This document shows positions 20,598 to 29,640 of a stretch of DNA of 32,181 bases, piece by piece. Numbering within the stretch: position 1 is the first letter of the stretch; each line of letters begins with the position of its first letter. Source of the DNA: Deltaproteobacteria bacterium (GTDB taxonomy: Bacteria > Bdellovibrionota > JACOXK01 > 2-02-FULL-40-11); NCBI GenBank assembly GCA_016198185.1, contig JACQJD010000005.1, positions 1-32,181 of the forward strand. Direction: 5' to 3'. The notes below the pieces were generated by a model. The model was given only the letters and a program-made list of their open reading frames with translations, was not told the DNA's origin and made no database searches. A program made the position numbers and the translations under genes.

Positions 20598-21986
20598 ATG
20601 TCAGAGCATTTTGATGTTGTGATTATTGGTGCGGGTGCGAGTGGTATTTTTACATCCATTATTTTGACTGGTGAGAATCCGCATTTAAAAGTTCTGCTGA
20701 TTGATAAAGGAAAGACGCTCAGTGAGCGCGATCGGAAAGTCGGGTGTGACCTCATGGAAGGCTGGGGAGGGGCAGGGAGTTTTTCCGATGGCAAATTGGT
20801 GTTTTCCACCGATCGAGAATATGGCGGCAATCTTCAAGAATATATTCACGACATGAATTTGTTCGGCCAATTGATGCAAACCGTAGATCAGACCTTCATG
20901 AAATTTTCGGATTATCCCGACATTCGTGTGTATGGCGATGACGATGTCAAAATTTCAGATATCAAAGTGCGTGCAGCCCGGTGTGGATTACACCTGCTTT
21001 CGGCGCGCATTCGACACTTGGGGACGGATCACAATTACACCATTTTAAAAAACATGTTGGCGGACATCGAGCCTCGGATTGATTTGCGATTCAATCATGA
21101 AGTGGTGGCGGTTCTTCCCAAATCAGATGGATTTGATATCCACATGAAAGATTTAAGAGGGTTACGAGAATTTACGGTTTCTTCCAAATATTGTGTGGTC
21201 GCGCCCGGTCGTCGGGGGATGCGTTTTTTTAGAAGTTTGGCTGAAAAACTAGAGTTGGAGCTCCTCAACAATCAAGTGGATGTCGGGGTTCGCGTTGAAG
21301 TCCCAAACTGGGTGATGAAAGAAATTTGTGATGTGGTCTATGAACCCAAGTTGGTGGCCAGAACGCCCAAAACAGATTTAAGGGCCAGAACCTTTTGTGT
21401 CAACTATGGGGGAGAGGTGGTGAAAGAAGAGGTAGATACGTTGGTCACCGTCAATGGGCATAGCTATCATGATGATACTTTAAAAACACCCAACACGAAT
21501 TTTGCATTGCTCGTTTCAACGAAATTCACAAAACCTTTCAATGACCCTTATGCCTATGGAAAATCGGTGGCGCAACTGTGTAATGTGCTCGGCGAAGGGG
21601 TGATTGTCCAGCGGCTGCGGGATCTCAAACAAAACAGGCGGTCTACGGAAAAACGAATTTCGGAAATGAATTTGCAGCCGACCTTAAAACACGCCACGCC
21701 TGGAAATTTAGGGTATGCTTTTCCGCACACACAACTTGGGGCCATGATGGAAATGCTTGAACTTTTGGATAAGCTCATGCCGGGAATTTGTGGCCCCGAT
21801 ACCTTGCTCTATGGCCCCGAAGTCAAATGGTACTCGAGCCGGACCATCTTAAAACCAAATTTGGAGTCTAAAGTGAAAAATTTGTATTGTGCAGGAGATG
21901 GTGCGGGAATTTCGAGAGGAATTGTTCAAGCTTCGCAGTGTGGCATTATCATCGCCAAAGATATCTTGGAAAAAGAAAATGTTTAA
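20598..21986 (+). CDS. FAD/NAD(P)-dependent dehydrogenase (COG2509-like)
   Basis: FDVVIIGAGASGIFTSIILT, GWGGAGSFSDGKLVFSTD, LYCAGDGAGISRGIVQASQCGI; GGAAGGAG upstream of ATG 20598. Confidence 0.9.
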   Translation: MSEHFDVVIIGAGASGIFTSIILTGENPHLKVLLIDKGKTLSERDRKVGCDLMEGWGGAGSFSDGKLVFSTDREYGGNLQEYIHDMNLFGQLMQTVDQTFMKFSDYPDIRVYGDDDVKISDIKVRAARCGLHLLSARIRHLGTDHNYTILKNMLADIEPRIDLRFNHEVVAVLPKSDGFDIHMKDLRGLREFTVSSKYCVVAPGRRGMRFFRSLAEKLELELLNNQVDVGVRVEVPNWVMKEICDVVYEPKLVARTPKTDLRARTFCVNYGGEVVKEEVDTLVTVNGHSYHDDTLKTPNTNFALLVSTKFTKPFNDPYAYGKSVAQLCNVLGEGVIVQRLRDLKQNRRSTEKRISEMNLQPTLKHATPGNLGYAFPHTQLGAMMEMLELLDKLMPGICGPDTLLYGPEVKWYSSRTILKPNLESKVKNLYCAGDGAGISRGIVQASQCGIIIAKDILEKENV

Positions 21987-22305
21987 ATGGGTGCCTTTCA
22001 TTTTGTGGTGCGTTCTTATTTTTTATCTCTCTCATCGGCCGGTTCCCCAGCCCCTGACAGAGGCCGAAACATTTCAGGGGATCGATATTTTGTATCATTT
22101 TATTGTGTATGGTGTTTTGGGATTTTTATTTTATAGAGTTTATCCTTCTTTCACAGCGACGTTCTTATTTTGTCTTTTATATGGGTTGAGCGATGAACTT
22201 CATCAAGCGATCCTTCCCTATCGCAGCTTTGAATGGAAGGATCTGGGGGTGGATGTTATTTCCGGCATAACCGGTGGAGGCGTGCGATGGAAGTTCTTCA
22301 AGTAG
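21979..22305 (+). CDS. VanZ-like family protein
   Basis: WCVLIFYLSHRP...DILYHFIVYGVLGFLFYR...LLYGLSDELHQAILPYRSFEWKDLGVDVISGITGG. Confidence 0.85.
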   Translation: MFKWVPFILWCVLIFYLSHRPVPQPLTEAETFQGIDILYHFIVYGVLGFLFYRVYPSFTATFLFCLLYGLSDELHQAILPYRSFEWKDLGVDVISGITGGGVRWKFFK

Positions 22306-22958
22306 GTCAATCGGTTCAAGGCAGACCTTTGGAAGTTTTTTTGGTTGGGACGAAGCCCCCGTTTATTCATTTCTATGGGGGCGTGCATGGCGATGAACCT
22401 GAAAGTGTGGATTTGGTTTGCAATCTCAAAAAATATTTAGAAAAAAACACACAAAAAAAATTTCTACGTTCGATATTGGTTTTTCCAAATTGCAATCCAG
22501 ATGGATCTGCCATGAATCAACGCATGAATGCTCATGGGGTAGATTTAAATCGAAACTTTCCGACGAAAAATTGGTCAAAAGAATGTAAAGAGATGCGATA
22601 CTTCCCTGGCGAAAGACCTGGATCTGAGCCTGAAATTTCGATCCTATTGGGGCTGATTCAAGCCTATCCTCCGGAAATTATTGTTTCTGTGCATAGCCTG
22701 ATCCCCCACCAGATGAATTACGATGGGCCGGCAAAACGATTGGCGTATGCCATGGCCCAAAAAAATAATTATCCGGTTACAGATCACATTGGCTATCCTA
22801 CGCCTGGGTCTTTGGGAGAATATGCTGGCAGAGAGCGAAAGATTGCGGTCATTACCTTTGAATTGCCCGAAAAAATTGCACCCGATGTGGCATGGAAATC
22901 ATCTCTGGAAGCTATGTTAGCGGCGATTTCTTTTCCAGCCAAAGATTTGACATTTTAG
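22287..22958 (+). CDS. M14-family zinc peptidase / murein peptide amidase (MpaA-like)
   Basis: GGVHGDEPESV, NPDGSAMNQRMNAHGVDLNRNFPTKNW, VSVHS, ITFELPE. Confidence 0.85.
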   Translation: MEVLQVGQSVQGRPLEVFLVGTKPPFIHFYGGVHGDEPESVDLVCNLKKYLEKNTQKKFLRSILVFPNCNPDGSAMNQRMNAHGVDLNRNFPTKNWSKECKEMRYFPGERPGSEPEISILLGLIQAYPPEIIVSVHSLIPHQMNYDGPAKRLAYAMAQKNNYPVTDHIGYPTPGSLGEYAGRERKIAVITFELPEKIAPDVAWKSSLEAMLAAISFPAKDLTF

Positions 22959-23036
22959 GGATCCCATTTCATACTGTTCTTAACTTCCGTTTTTAAACGA
23001 ATTCCAGCTTTACCCTGAATCAGAAAGGGTGTGACA

Positions 23037-24956
23037 ATGAACGATACCGGTATTTTGTTCGTAGGTCACTTTCAGCGCATTGCACAAGAACTCAAAAGAG
23101 AAATGGCCCTGCCTATGTTTACCAGCCCCGCTTGGCGAACTCAGGGGATGGCTCAGAAAAAAAATATTGGTGTGATTGTATCTGACAATCTCTCTGATTT
23201 GGAACGATCCAAAGAAGATCACCCAGAGTGGGTTCGGATTTATGTCATGGAAACCTTGGATATTGATCACGTTCAACAAGCCATCAATCGTGCGGAAGTT
23301 TTTCGATTTGTGAAAACCGCAAAAGATTTGCATCATTTGGAAGAAGCCCTTCATCAAGCGGTTTCTCATTTTCAATTGGTGTCAAAGCACACCACGCTTT
23401 TACACAATTTAAGGAATCAAAATAAAAAATTAGAAAAAGTGACGGAAACATTAGAGCGACAAATTAAAATACGTTCCGAAAAATTAAATCACATTCAAAC
23501 AGAATTGAATAAAACGCAGCAATACTTGCAATCGGTCAATACGCTGCTTTCGGAAATGAATGCCAGTGTGACCCGTGAGGATTTAGAGTTGCGGCTCAAT
23601 CACATGCTCAAAGAGCTTCTGCCCATTGTTTCGGTTCGTTTGGTTTTGGGAGCTTCCAAAGAAATGTTGGCGGAACTCAAACACATGCATGTGCAAAAAG
23701 TGGTGGTGCCGTTGATTTATCGAAAGAAAACAGTAGGGCATTTGTATTTTTTGTGTCGGGATGACGTGGCTTCGAAACAATTGATTCACGAGGCGGGTCT
23801 TTTGAAACAAATTGCAGATACCGTTGCGCTCACCATTGAAAAAATAAAAATTTTTGAAGAATCGGTGAAGCGTAAAGAAGAATGGCAGAAGACCTTTGAT
23901 GCCATTAAAGACCCAGTTGCCTTGGTGGGGCCTTCTTATCAGATCATTCGTGCCAATCTTTCCTATAGTCTTGTTTCAGGAATGAAAATTCAGAACTTGG
24001 TTGGGAAAAAATGTTACGAGGTTTTCCAAAAGCGTTCAGAGCCTTGCGAAGGGTGTCTTTTAAAACAGGCGTTGGTTCGTGAGATTCCTCAAAATTTCGA
24101 ACTCAAAAGTAAAGCACAGGAAACCTTTTACGCGACATCTTCTTTTCCCATCCAGTCTCAAGAGGAAACAGGGGTTGTGCAATACTATCGCGATCAAGGA
24201 GAAGAACGCCGGTTACGATACCAGTTGATTGAGGCCGAAAAAATGGCTGAAATGGGTATTCTGGCTGGGAGTGTTGCCCATGAAATCAATAATCCCTTAG
24301 GGGGGATCTTGGCTTTTAGTCAAATCTTATTGTCGGAGGTATCTCCAACCGATGCGATTGCCGAAGATATAAAAGAAATCGAAAGAGCCGCTGTAAAAGC
24401 AAAAAATATTGTTGAAAATTTACTTGTTTTTTCGAGGGTTTCTCAAAAAGAGGATCAGCATTCGTTGGCCATTGAAGAAGTGGTTGAAAAAGCACTGTCA
24501 TTGGCCATGCTCAATCTGAAGCATTATGCCATCGATATTCAAAAGACCTATGAACCGGTGCCAAAAGTCCATGGTGATTTTAATCAATTGGTCCAAGTCT
24601 TTTTAAATATTTTTCAAAATTCAATTCAGGCCATTCTCGAGAAAAAGATACCCAAACCGATGACCGGAAAAATAGAAATTCGAATTTATTCGCAAGCTTC
24701 CTCTGGCCAAGTGGTGGTGGATATTCAAGACAATGGAAAGGGTATTTCGAAGGAGCACTTATCACAGATTTTTGATCCTTTTTTTACAACCAAGAATAAA
24801 ATTGAGCACCCCGGGATGGGGCTTTCGGTGAGTTATCAAATTATCCGCCAATTGGGTGGGGCGATTAAGGTAGACAGCGATTTGGGCGTTGGAAGTAACT
24901 TTAAGATTATGTTGCGGGCTTCGATGGTCCTCTTGACGCGCCTAAAAGCGCCATAG
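23037..24956 (+). CDS. Soluble sensor histidine kinase: degenerate receiver-like domain, coiled coil, GAF-like, PAS with CxxC, HisKA, HATPase
   Basis: GSVAHEINNPLGGILAFSQILL (H-box), NGKGISKEHLSQIFDPFFTTK, GMGLSVSYQIIRQLGGAIKVDSDLGVGSNF. Confidence 0.9.
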   Translation: MNDTGILFVGHFQRIAQELKREMALPMFTSPAWRTQGMAQKKNIGVIVSDNLSDLERSKEDHPEWVRIYVMETLDIDHVQQAINRAEVFRFVKTAKDLHHLEEALHQAVSHFQLVSKHTTLLHNLRNQNKKLEKVTETLERQIKIRSEKLNHIQTELNKTQQYLQSVNTLLSEMNASVTREDLELRLNHMLKELLPIVSVRLVLGASKEMLAELKHMHVQKVVVPLIYRKKTVGHLYFLCRDDVASKQLIHEAGLLKQIADTVALTIEKIKIFEESVKRKEEWQKTFDAIKDPVALVGPSYQIIRANLSYSLVSGMKIQNLVGKKCYEVFQKRSEPCEGCLLKQALVREIPQNFELKSKAQETFYATSSFPIQSQEETGVVQYYRDQGEERRLRYQLIEAEKMAEMGILAGSVAHEINNPLGGILAFSQILLSEVSPTDAIAEDIKEIERAAVKAKNIVENLLVFSRVSQKEDQHSLAIEEVVEKALSLAMLNLKHYAIDIQKTYEPVPKVHGDFNQLVQVFLNIFQNSIQAILEKKIPKPMTGKIEIRIYSQASSGQVVVDIQDNGKGISKEHLSQIFDPFFTTKNKIEHPGMGLSVSYQIIRQLGGAIKVDSDLGVGSNFKIMLRASMVLLTRLKAP

Positions 24957-24962
24957 TATAAT
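24933..24962 (+). promoter_or_regulatory. sigma70-type promoter TTGACG-N18-TATAAT at the end of the histidine kinase gene
   Basis: TTGACG 24933-24938, TATAAT 24957-24962. Confidence 0.6.
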
Positions 24963-24968
24963 TTAAGT

Positions 24969-25203
24969 AAGTTTTCTTGCCTCACGTTGGAAGCCCCTTA
25001 AAGTGAAAAAGATGGTGCGTTATCTATTGAATATCAACTTTAGTTGAGGCTATGAAACGTCGAAACGTTGGGTGAGGGGAGAAAATCTCCGGTTGGTGAA
25101 CATAAGGTTTTGTTGTGAAAAATACTTAAGTTATTGAAATTTCTTATTTTTTTGTTCTCCCGTGTAGGTTGGAAAGAGAATGCAGGACCCAAAGGAGGAA
25201 CGT
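24969..25203 (+). promoter_or_regulatory. Long structured 5' leader of the sigma factor gene
   Basis: CCTCAC 24980-24985 / GTGAGG 25072-25077; TCAACT-TT-AGTTGA 25034-25047; AACGT-CGAA-ACGTT 25056-25069; GGAGA-AAA-TCTCC 25078-25090; AGGAGG before ATG 25204. Confidence 0.45.
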
Positions 25204-25968
25204 ATGAGCCAGGCACTTGCAAATTTGAAGAAGGATCCAAAGTCGCTTTCCCGACAAGACAAGCAAGACATTATTATAGAATATACTCCGCTGATTCGTT
25301 TTATTGCGCAAAGAATTGCTTCCAAGCTTCCCCCCAATGTAGATCTGGATGATTTAATCAGTTCTGGGGTGATCGGCCTCATGGATGCCATCGATAAATA
25401 TGACCCCACCAGAGACAATCAATTTAAAACATACGCGGAATTTCGAATTCGAGGGTCCATTTTAGATGAATTGAGAGCCCAAGATTGGGTGCCAAGGTCC
25501 GTTCGGGAAAAATCGAAGATTTTGGAAAAAGCCTATCGTAGGCTCGAACAAAAACATGGCCGAAAGGTGACCAAACTTGAAGTGGCCAAATCTCTCAAGA
25601 TGAATCTCGATGATTTTCATGAATTGTTGTCTTGTGTGAAATCTACCTCTGTGGTGAGTTTAGAGGATTTGAGTCAATTTCCTTACCGCGATCGCAATGG
25701 TATTTTGGGGTTTTTAGAGGATATGCGCGCCAACAATCCTCATTTTCAAATGACACTCAAAGATTTACAGGCCCTCGTCCGTCACGCTTTGGAGATGCTT
25801 GCCGAAAGTGAGCGGATGGTGCTGGCATTGTATTATTATGAAGACATGAACTTAAAAGAAATTGGAAGTGTTTTGGATGTCACGGAATCCAGAATATCTC
25901 AAATTCATTCGCAGGCGGTGCAGCGTTTGCGGGCCAGTGTTAAAAAAATGATTGAAAGCGATCTCTAA
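25204..25968 (+). CDS. fliA: FliA/WhiG-type (sigma-28 family) RNA polymerase sigma factor
   Basis: YTPLIRFIAQRIASKLPPNVDLDDLISSGVIGLMDAIDKYDPTRDNQFKTYAEFRIRGSILDELRAQDWVPRSVR; region 4 LKEIGSVLDVTESRISQIHSQAVQRLR. Confidence 0.93.
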   Translation: MSQALANLKKDPKSLSRQDKQDIIIEYTPLIRFIAQRIASKLPPNVDLDDLISSGVIGLMDAIDKYDPTRDNQFKTYAEFRIRGSILDELRAQDWVPRSVREKSKILEKAYRRLEQKHGRKVTKLEVAKSLKMNLDDFHELLSCVKSTSVVSLEDLSQFPYRDRNGILGFLEDMRANNPHFQMTLKDLQALVRHALEMLAESERMVLALYYYEDMNLKEIGSVLDVTESRISQIHSQAVQRLRASVKKMIESDL

Positions 25969-25969
25969 C

Positions 25970-26641
25970 ATGCGTGTGGTGAGCCTGAAAAATGCCGGCC
26001 CCCTCCTCGATGACAAGACGCGACAATGGATTCGTGTGCTCATGGAAGCTTTGAAATTAAAAGATCCGTATACTTTTTTTCATTCGGTCCGTGTTTCGGA
26101 ATATGCATTGATGATGGGCCGAAATTTGAATGTTTCTTCGACGGAGATGGTGTCTTTAGAATTGGGAGCTTTGTTACATGATTTGGGTAAAATTGGCGTT
26201 CCAGACCATATTTTAAAAAAAGAGGGAGCGCTGACGGAACAAGAATTTGAATGGATGAAAAAACATCCTGTGATGAGTGCCCAAGTCATTGGCCACTGTC
26301 AGTGGTTAAAAGACGTTGTTCCGATTGTAAAGCATCACCATGAGCGTATCGATGGCTTGGGGTATCCTGAAGGATTAAAGGGGGAGGCGATTTCCCCGTT
26401 AACACGTGCGGTTTTTATTGTGGATGCCTTTGATGCCATGACCTCCGATCGCCCCTATCGAAAAGCTTTGTCTTTTGAAGTTGCCTACCAAGAACTTGAG
26501 CGTTGTGCAGGGACTCAATTTGATGCTACATTGGTTGAAATTTTTATCCATGAGCACCAGCAGCAAAAATACAAACTTGAAAAAAGCCGATTCGTTGATT
26601 TTATCGACGACAACCCAGCGCTCCAAAAGAAAGCTGTCTGA
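25970..26641 (+). CDS. HD-GYP domain protein (putative c-di-GMP phosphodiesterase)
   Basis: HSVRVSEYALMMG, LGALLHDLGKIGVPDHIL, HHHERIDGLGYPEGLKGEAISPLTRAVFIVDAFDAMTSDRPYRKAL. Confidence 0.92.
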   Translation: MRVVSLKNAGPLLDDKTRQWIRVLMEALKLKDPYTFFHSVRVSEYALMMGRNLNVSSTEMVSLELGALLHDLGKIGVPDHILKKEGALTEQEFEWMKKHPVMSAQVIGHCQWLKDVVPIVKHHHERIDGLGYPEGLKGEAISPLTRAVFIVDAFDAMTSDRPYRKALSFEVAYQELERCAGTQFDATLVEIFIHEHQQQKYKLEKSRFVDFIDDNPALQKKAV

Positions 26642-27893
26642 ATTAGAACATGCTTTCTTGGTGGGGATTTGGCGTCCTGGCCAAGTGCGTTGGCAGGCCG
26701 AAGACTCTTTTCATGAGCTCAAAGAGCTAACCCGAACGGCAGGGGCCCAAGTGGTTGGTGAAGCTTTCCAGCATTTGAAATCCATTCATCCGCGGTTTTT
26801 TATTGGAACAGGCAAGGTCCAAGAAATGAAAGACCAGGTGTTCACCTGTGGCGCGGATCTTGTGATTTTAGATGAAGAATTAACACCGGCTCAGCAAAAC
26901 CATTTGGCGGAAGTGTTGGAGGTCAAAGTTTTAGATCGCACAGGTCTGATCTTAGATATCTTTTCCCAGCGTGCCAAAAGCAAAGAAGGTAAGCTGCAAG
27001 TGGAATTGGCAGCGCTCGAATATTTATATCCAAGACTCAAAGGGCAGGGGCATCTCATGTCTCGCTTGGGTGCTGGGATTGGAACGCGGGGGCCTGGCGA
27101 AACCAAACTGGAGACCGATCGTCGAAGGATGAGAGATCGTATTTCAAAACTCAAAGATGAAATTCAAAGCATTCAACAATCCAGAGAGCTCCACCGACGA
27201 AAACGGAAAGCCATTCCCATGCCCGTGGTAACGCTCGTGGGGTATACCAATACTGGAAAATCGACGCTCTTAAATGCACTGACCCACGCACAGGTTTTTG
27301 CAGAAAATAAATTGTTTGCCACGTTGGACCCCACCACCCGACGCCTTCGATTGCCGAGCGGGCATGATATTTTGCTGACGGATACGGTTGGGTTTATCAA
27401 AAAATTGCCGGTTGAATTGATTGATGCATTCCGTGCGACTTTGGAAGAACTCGAAGAAAGCGATGTTTTGGTGCATGTGATGGATGCCTCTGATCCTTAT
27501 CTTTCGGAGCGTGTGAAGGAGGTGATGAACGTTTTGACGCAGTTGGGGGTGGATCAAAAACCCATGCTTTATGTGTATAATAAAGAAGATTGTGTCAAAG
27601 ACTTGCGCCATGTGTTTATTCGTCAAGGTCGGTTGCAGCCTTCTTGCACGATTTCAGCCTTGAACCATTCTGGATTGGATACGCTTTTGAAAGAACTTGA
27701 AAAAATGACCGATCATTTTTATGAATGGATAGACCTTTCTATTCCGATTACGGATCAAAAGACCCTCGCTCTGATTCATGCGTGTGGTGTGGTGGCTGAG
27801 GTGAAGTATTCTGAAAAAACAATTCAGCTCAAAGCGCATGTGACCCACCCCATGGCTGAGAAGCTGCGGCAGCTTGCAAACAAAATCACCTGA
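26550..27893 (+). CDS. hflX: GTPase HflX (start uncertain: ATG 26475, ATG 26550 or TTG 26595)
   Basis: FFIGTGKVQEMKD, LDRTGLILDIFSQRAKSKEGKLQVELAALEYLYPRL, GTRGPGETKLETDRRR, LVGYTNTGKSTLLNALT, DTVGFI. Confidence 0.95.
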   Translation: MSTSSKNTNLKKADSLILSTTTQRSKRKLSELEHAFLVGIWRPGQVRWQAEDSFHELKELTRTAGAQVVGEAFQHLKSIHPRFFIGTGKVQEMKDQVFTCGADLVILDEELTPAQQNHLAEVLEVKVLDRTGLILDIFSQRAKSKEGKLQVELAALEYLYPRLKGQGHLMSRLGAGIGTRGPGETKLETDRRRMRDRISKLKDEIQSIQQSRELHRRKRKAIPMPVVTLVGYTNTGKSTLLNALTHAQVFAENKLFATLDPTTRRLRLPSGHDILLTDTVGFIKKLPVELIDAFRATLEELEESDVLVHVMDASDPYLSERVKEVMNVLTQLGVDQKPMLYVYNKEDCVKDLRHVFIRQGRLQPSCTISALNHSGLDTLLKELEKMTDHFYEWIDLSIPITDQKTLALIHACGVVAEVKYSEKTIQLKAHVTHPMAEKLRQLANKIT

Positions 27894-27998
27894 GTGTTCC
27901 TGTCTATTTGTATATGGAAACGGAGATGGTGTGGAATCAAGTTATGGGCCATCGCCCTGCAACGGAACCAGAATTAGAAAAAAAAAATCAACAGCCTG

Positions 27999-28205
27999 TT
28001 AATCTTTATTTTTCTTGGTTGTGTCTGGGGTTTCGTTATCTTTCGGCAAATTTTCTGGATCTACTTTTTCTCCGGGAATTCGGAATTTTTCGTTGGCCCA
28101 GTCTCCCAAATCTAAAAGTCGGCATCGTTCGGAGCAGAAAGGCCGAAAAGAACTTTTTTCCCATTCCACTTTCTTTTTACAGGTTGGGCATGTGACGATC
28201 ATCAC
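27999..28205 (-). CDS. yacG: DNA gyrase inhibitor YacG (zinc-binding)
   Basis: [41 protein letters not shown], a typical YacG sequence. Confidence 0.92.
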   Translation of the reverse strand: MMIVTCPTCKKKVEWEKSSFRPFCSERCRLLDLGDWANEKFRIPGEKVDPENLPKDNETPDTTKKNKD

Positions 28206-28235
28206 GTGGGACTATAGCATAGTTTTAAACTTCAG

Positions 28236-28264
28236 TTGCCAAAATAAATAAGTCGCGCTATATA
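28236..28264 (+). promoter_or_regulatory. Candidate promoter TTGCCA-N17-TATATA
   Basis: -35 28236-28241, -10 28259-28264; ATG at 28283; overlaps the divergent yacG upstream region. Confidence 0.5.
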
Positions 28265-28282
28265 AGGTTTTCTTTCTTATTT

Positions 28283-29170
28283 ATGTTGCGTAAATATATA
28301 CCTTTTGTACTCAGTGCTTTCTTTTTTTGTTTTTTGCCTCTCCTTGCTTTGGCGCAAGAGGAGGCGGAAAAAACGTATGTATTGGTGGGATATCGTGCAG
28401 AGTTTCACAATGAATATTCGATGCATGCTCCCCAGCAAGAGCTTGCCAAAGCGGAAGAAGAGTTTCGTAAAAATTTTAATTCAGCCGTTCTAGAAGTATC
28501 CAGTACGATGAATGCCTGGCTTTCTAAAGTTGAGTCAACGTTTTCTGAATTAAATCCTATGACGGATGAATTAGAGATCATGACGGCCATGGAATTTCTA
28601 GATGAATTTCGAACGCAATTTTCAATCATTCCCATTCTCTTTAAAGTGAAGGCTGAGGATGTTGAGAAGATTAAACAGGATTTATTGGAAACAGTACTTA
28701 CGATAGGAGAGTTTAAAGTAGAAAGGGTGTCTCAGGCCACGTATGCTTTTAAAGTCACCTGTGGGGTGTGGAGCAATGAGTTAGATGATTTGGATCCTTG
28801 GCTGAGCACAACCATTGAAAAGCAAAAGTTTTTTAGTTCACCCGTTTTGGCTCAAGAAGATGAGCTAAAGACGCTTTGCAAGGTGGTTCAACAATCTATT
28901 GAAACGCTTCCGGTGGAACTTCAAGAAAGGGCTTTGGTGCAATATCATTTGTTTTATTATATGGTAGGCGATCCTTCTTGGATCGATGATGGATTTCTTC
29001 CTCAAATGGCTCGGCCAACCTATGTGCGGGTCGAAGGCCAGCTCAAAGCAAAAGTTCCTTTGCCGATGATTGAAGAAGCGTGTGATGCGAAAGCATGCTT
29101 GATGATTCCAAAAAATGAAACACCGCCCCCAAGCCCAAAGAAAGTAGAAGCCGATGAAAACCATTTTTAA
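28283..29170 (+). CDS. Hypothetical exported protein (295 aa)
   Basis: Signal peptide MLRKYIPFVLSAFFFCFLPLLALAQ; promoter upstream; no family recognised. Confidence 0.8.
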   Translation: MLRKYIPFVLSAFFFCFLPLLALAQEEAEKTYVLVGYRAEFHNEYSMHAPQQELAKAEEEFRKNFNSAVLEVSSTMNAWLSKVESTFSELNPMTDELEIMTAMEFLDEFRTQFSIIPILFKVKAEDVEKIKQDLLETVLTIGEFKVERVSQATYAFKVTCGVWSNELDDLDPWLSTTIEKQKFFSSPVLAQEDELKTLCKVVQQSIETLPVELQERALVQYHLFYYMVGDPSWIDDGFLPQMARPTYVRVEGQLKAKVPLPMIEEACDAKACLMIPKNETPPPSPKKVEADENHF

Positions 29171-29381
29171 ACTTTTAGAGAATATTGAAAAAGCCATTAC
29201 GGCCCAAAAAGAAATTGTGGTGATTGATAAAAGTGGAAAATTTCACCGGGGCAATTTGTACGATCACTACGTTCGACTTTCTGCCGACAAACTTCGTGGA
29301 AAAGTAAAGCTTCGGCTTTCCCAAGACCAGCGCGAAATTGAAGTTGAGGCGACCGATATTTTGGACATTCAATTTCATTAA
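29154..29381 (+). CDS. Small hypothetical protein (75 aa)
   Basis: MKTIFKLLENIEKAITAQKEIVVIDKSGKFHRGNLYDHYVRLSADKLRGKVKLRLSQDQREIEVEATDILDIQFH; overlaps the upstream CDS by 17 nt. Confidence 0.65.
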   Translation: MKTIFKLLENIEKAITAQKEIVVIDKSGKFHRGNLYDHYVRLSADKLRGKVKLRLSQDQREIEVEATDILDIQFH

Positions 29382-29565
29382 GTGATTCATTATTTGATTT
29401 TGGCCGCTGCCCGCCCCTTTCAATAGAGGGGCCAAAAGATGCGGAATTATTTGTGCGTTTATCAATAGTTCTTAGTCGTAACCATTGAATTCTAATTTAA
29501 GTCCAGGAACAAGGCAGGTAATCCACTGGTTTGAAAAGTAGAGGCTCTCAAAGTTTGACCCAAAA

Positions 29566-29640
29566 ATGCCACGGGCCAATCAATACCCGAACTGGGGAAA
29601 GTCCATGACACGATTGTGTTTTTCTCAAAGCCTATTTTAG
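29566..29640 (+). pseudogene. Possible N-terminal remnant of a Y1/RAYT-like transposase (MPRANQYPNWGKSM...)
   Basis: MPRANQYP resembles the MPRANRYF start of RAYT transposases; frame then stops at 29638-29640. Confidence 0.3.

Noticed and set aside
24969-25203. c-di-GMP (GEMM) riboswitch in the sigma-factor leader
   Set aside because: Only a CTCCGG fragment is reminiscent; the GEMM core (CACGCACAGGGCAAACC...GGGACGCAAAGCC) is absent, so only an unidentified structured leader is claimed.
25204-26641. Flagellar locus
   Set aside because: A FliA-like sigma factor and HD-GYP protein are present but no flagellar structural or export gene is visible in the window.
27908-28195. 95-aa plus-strand ORF
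   Set aside because: Antisense to yacG, which has the diagnostic CxxC...CxxxC pattern.
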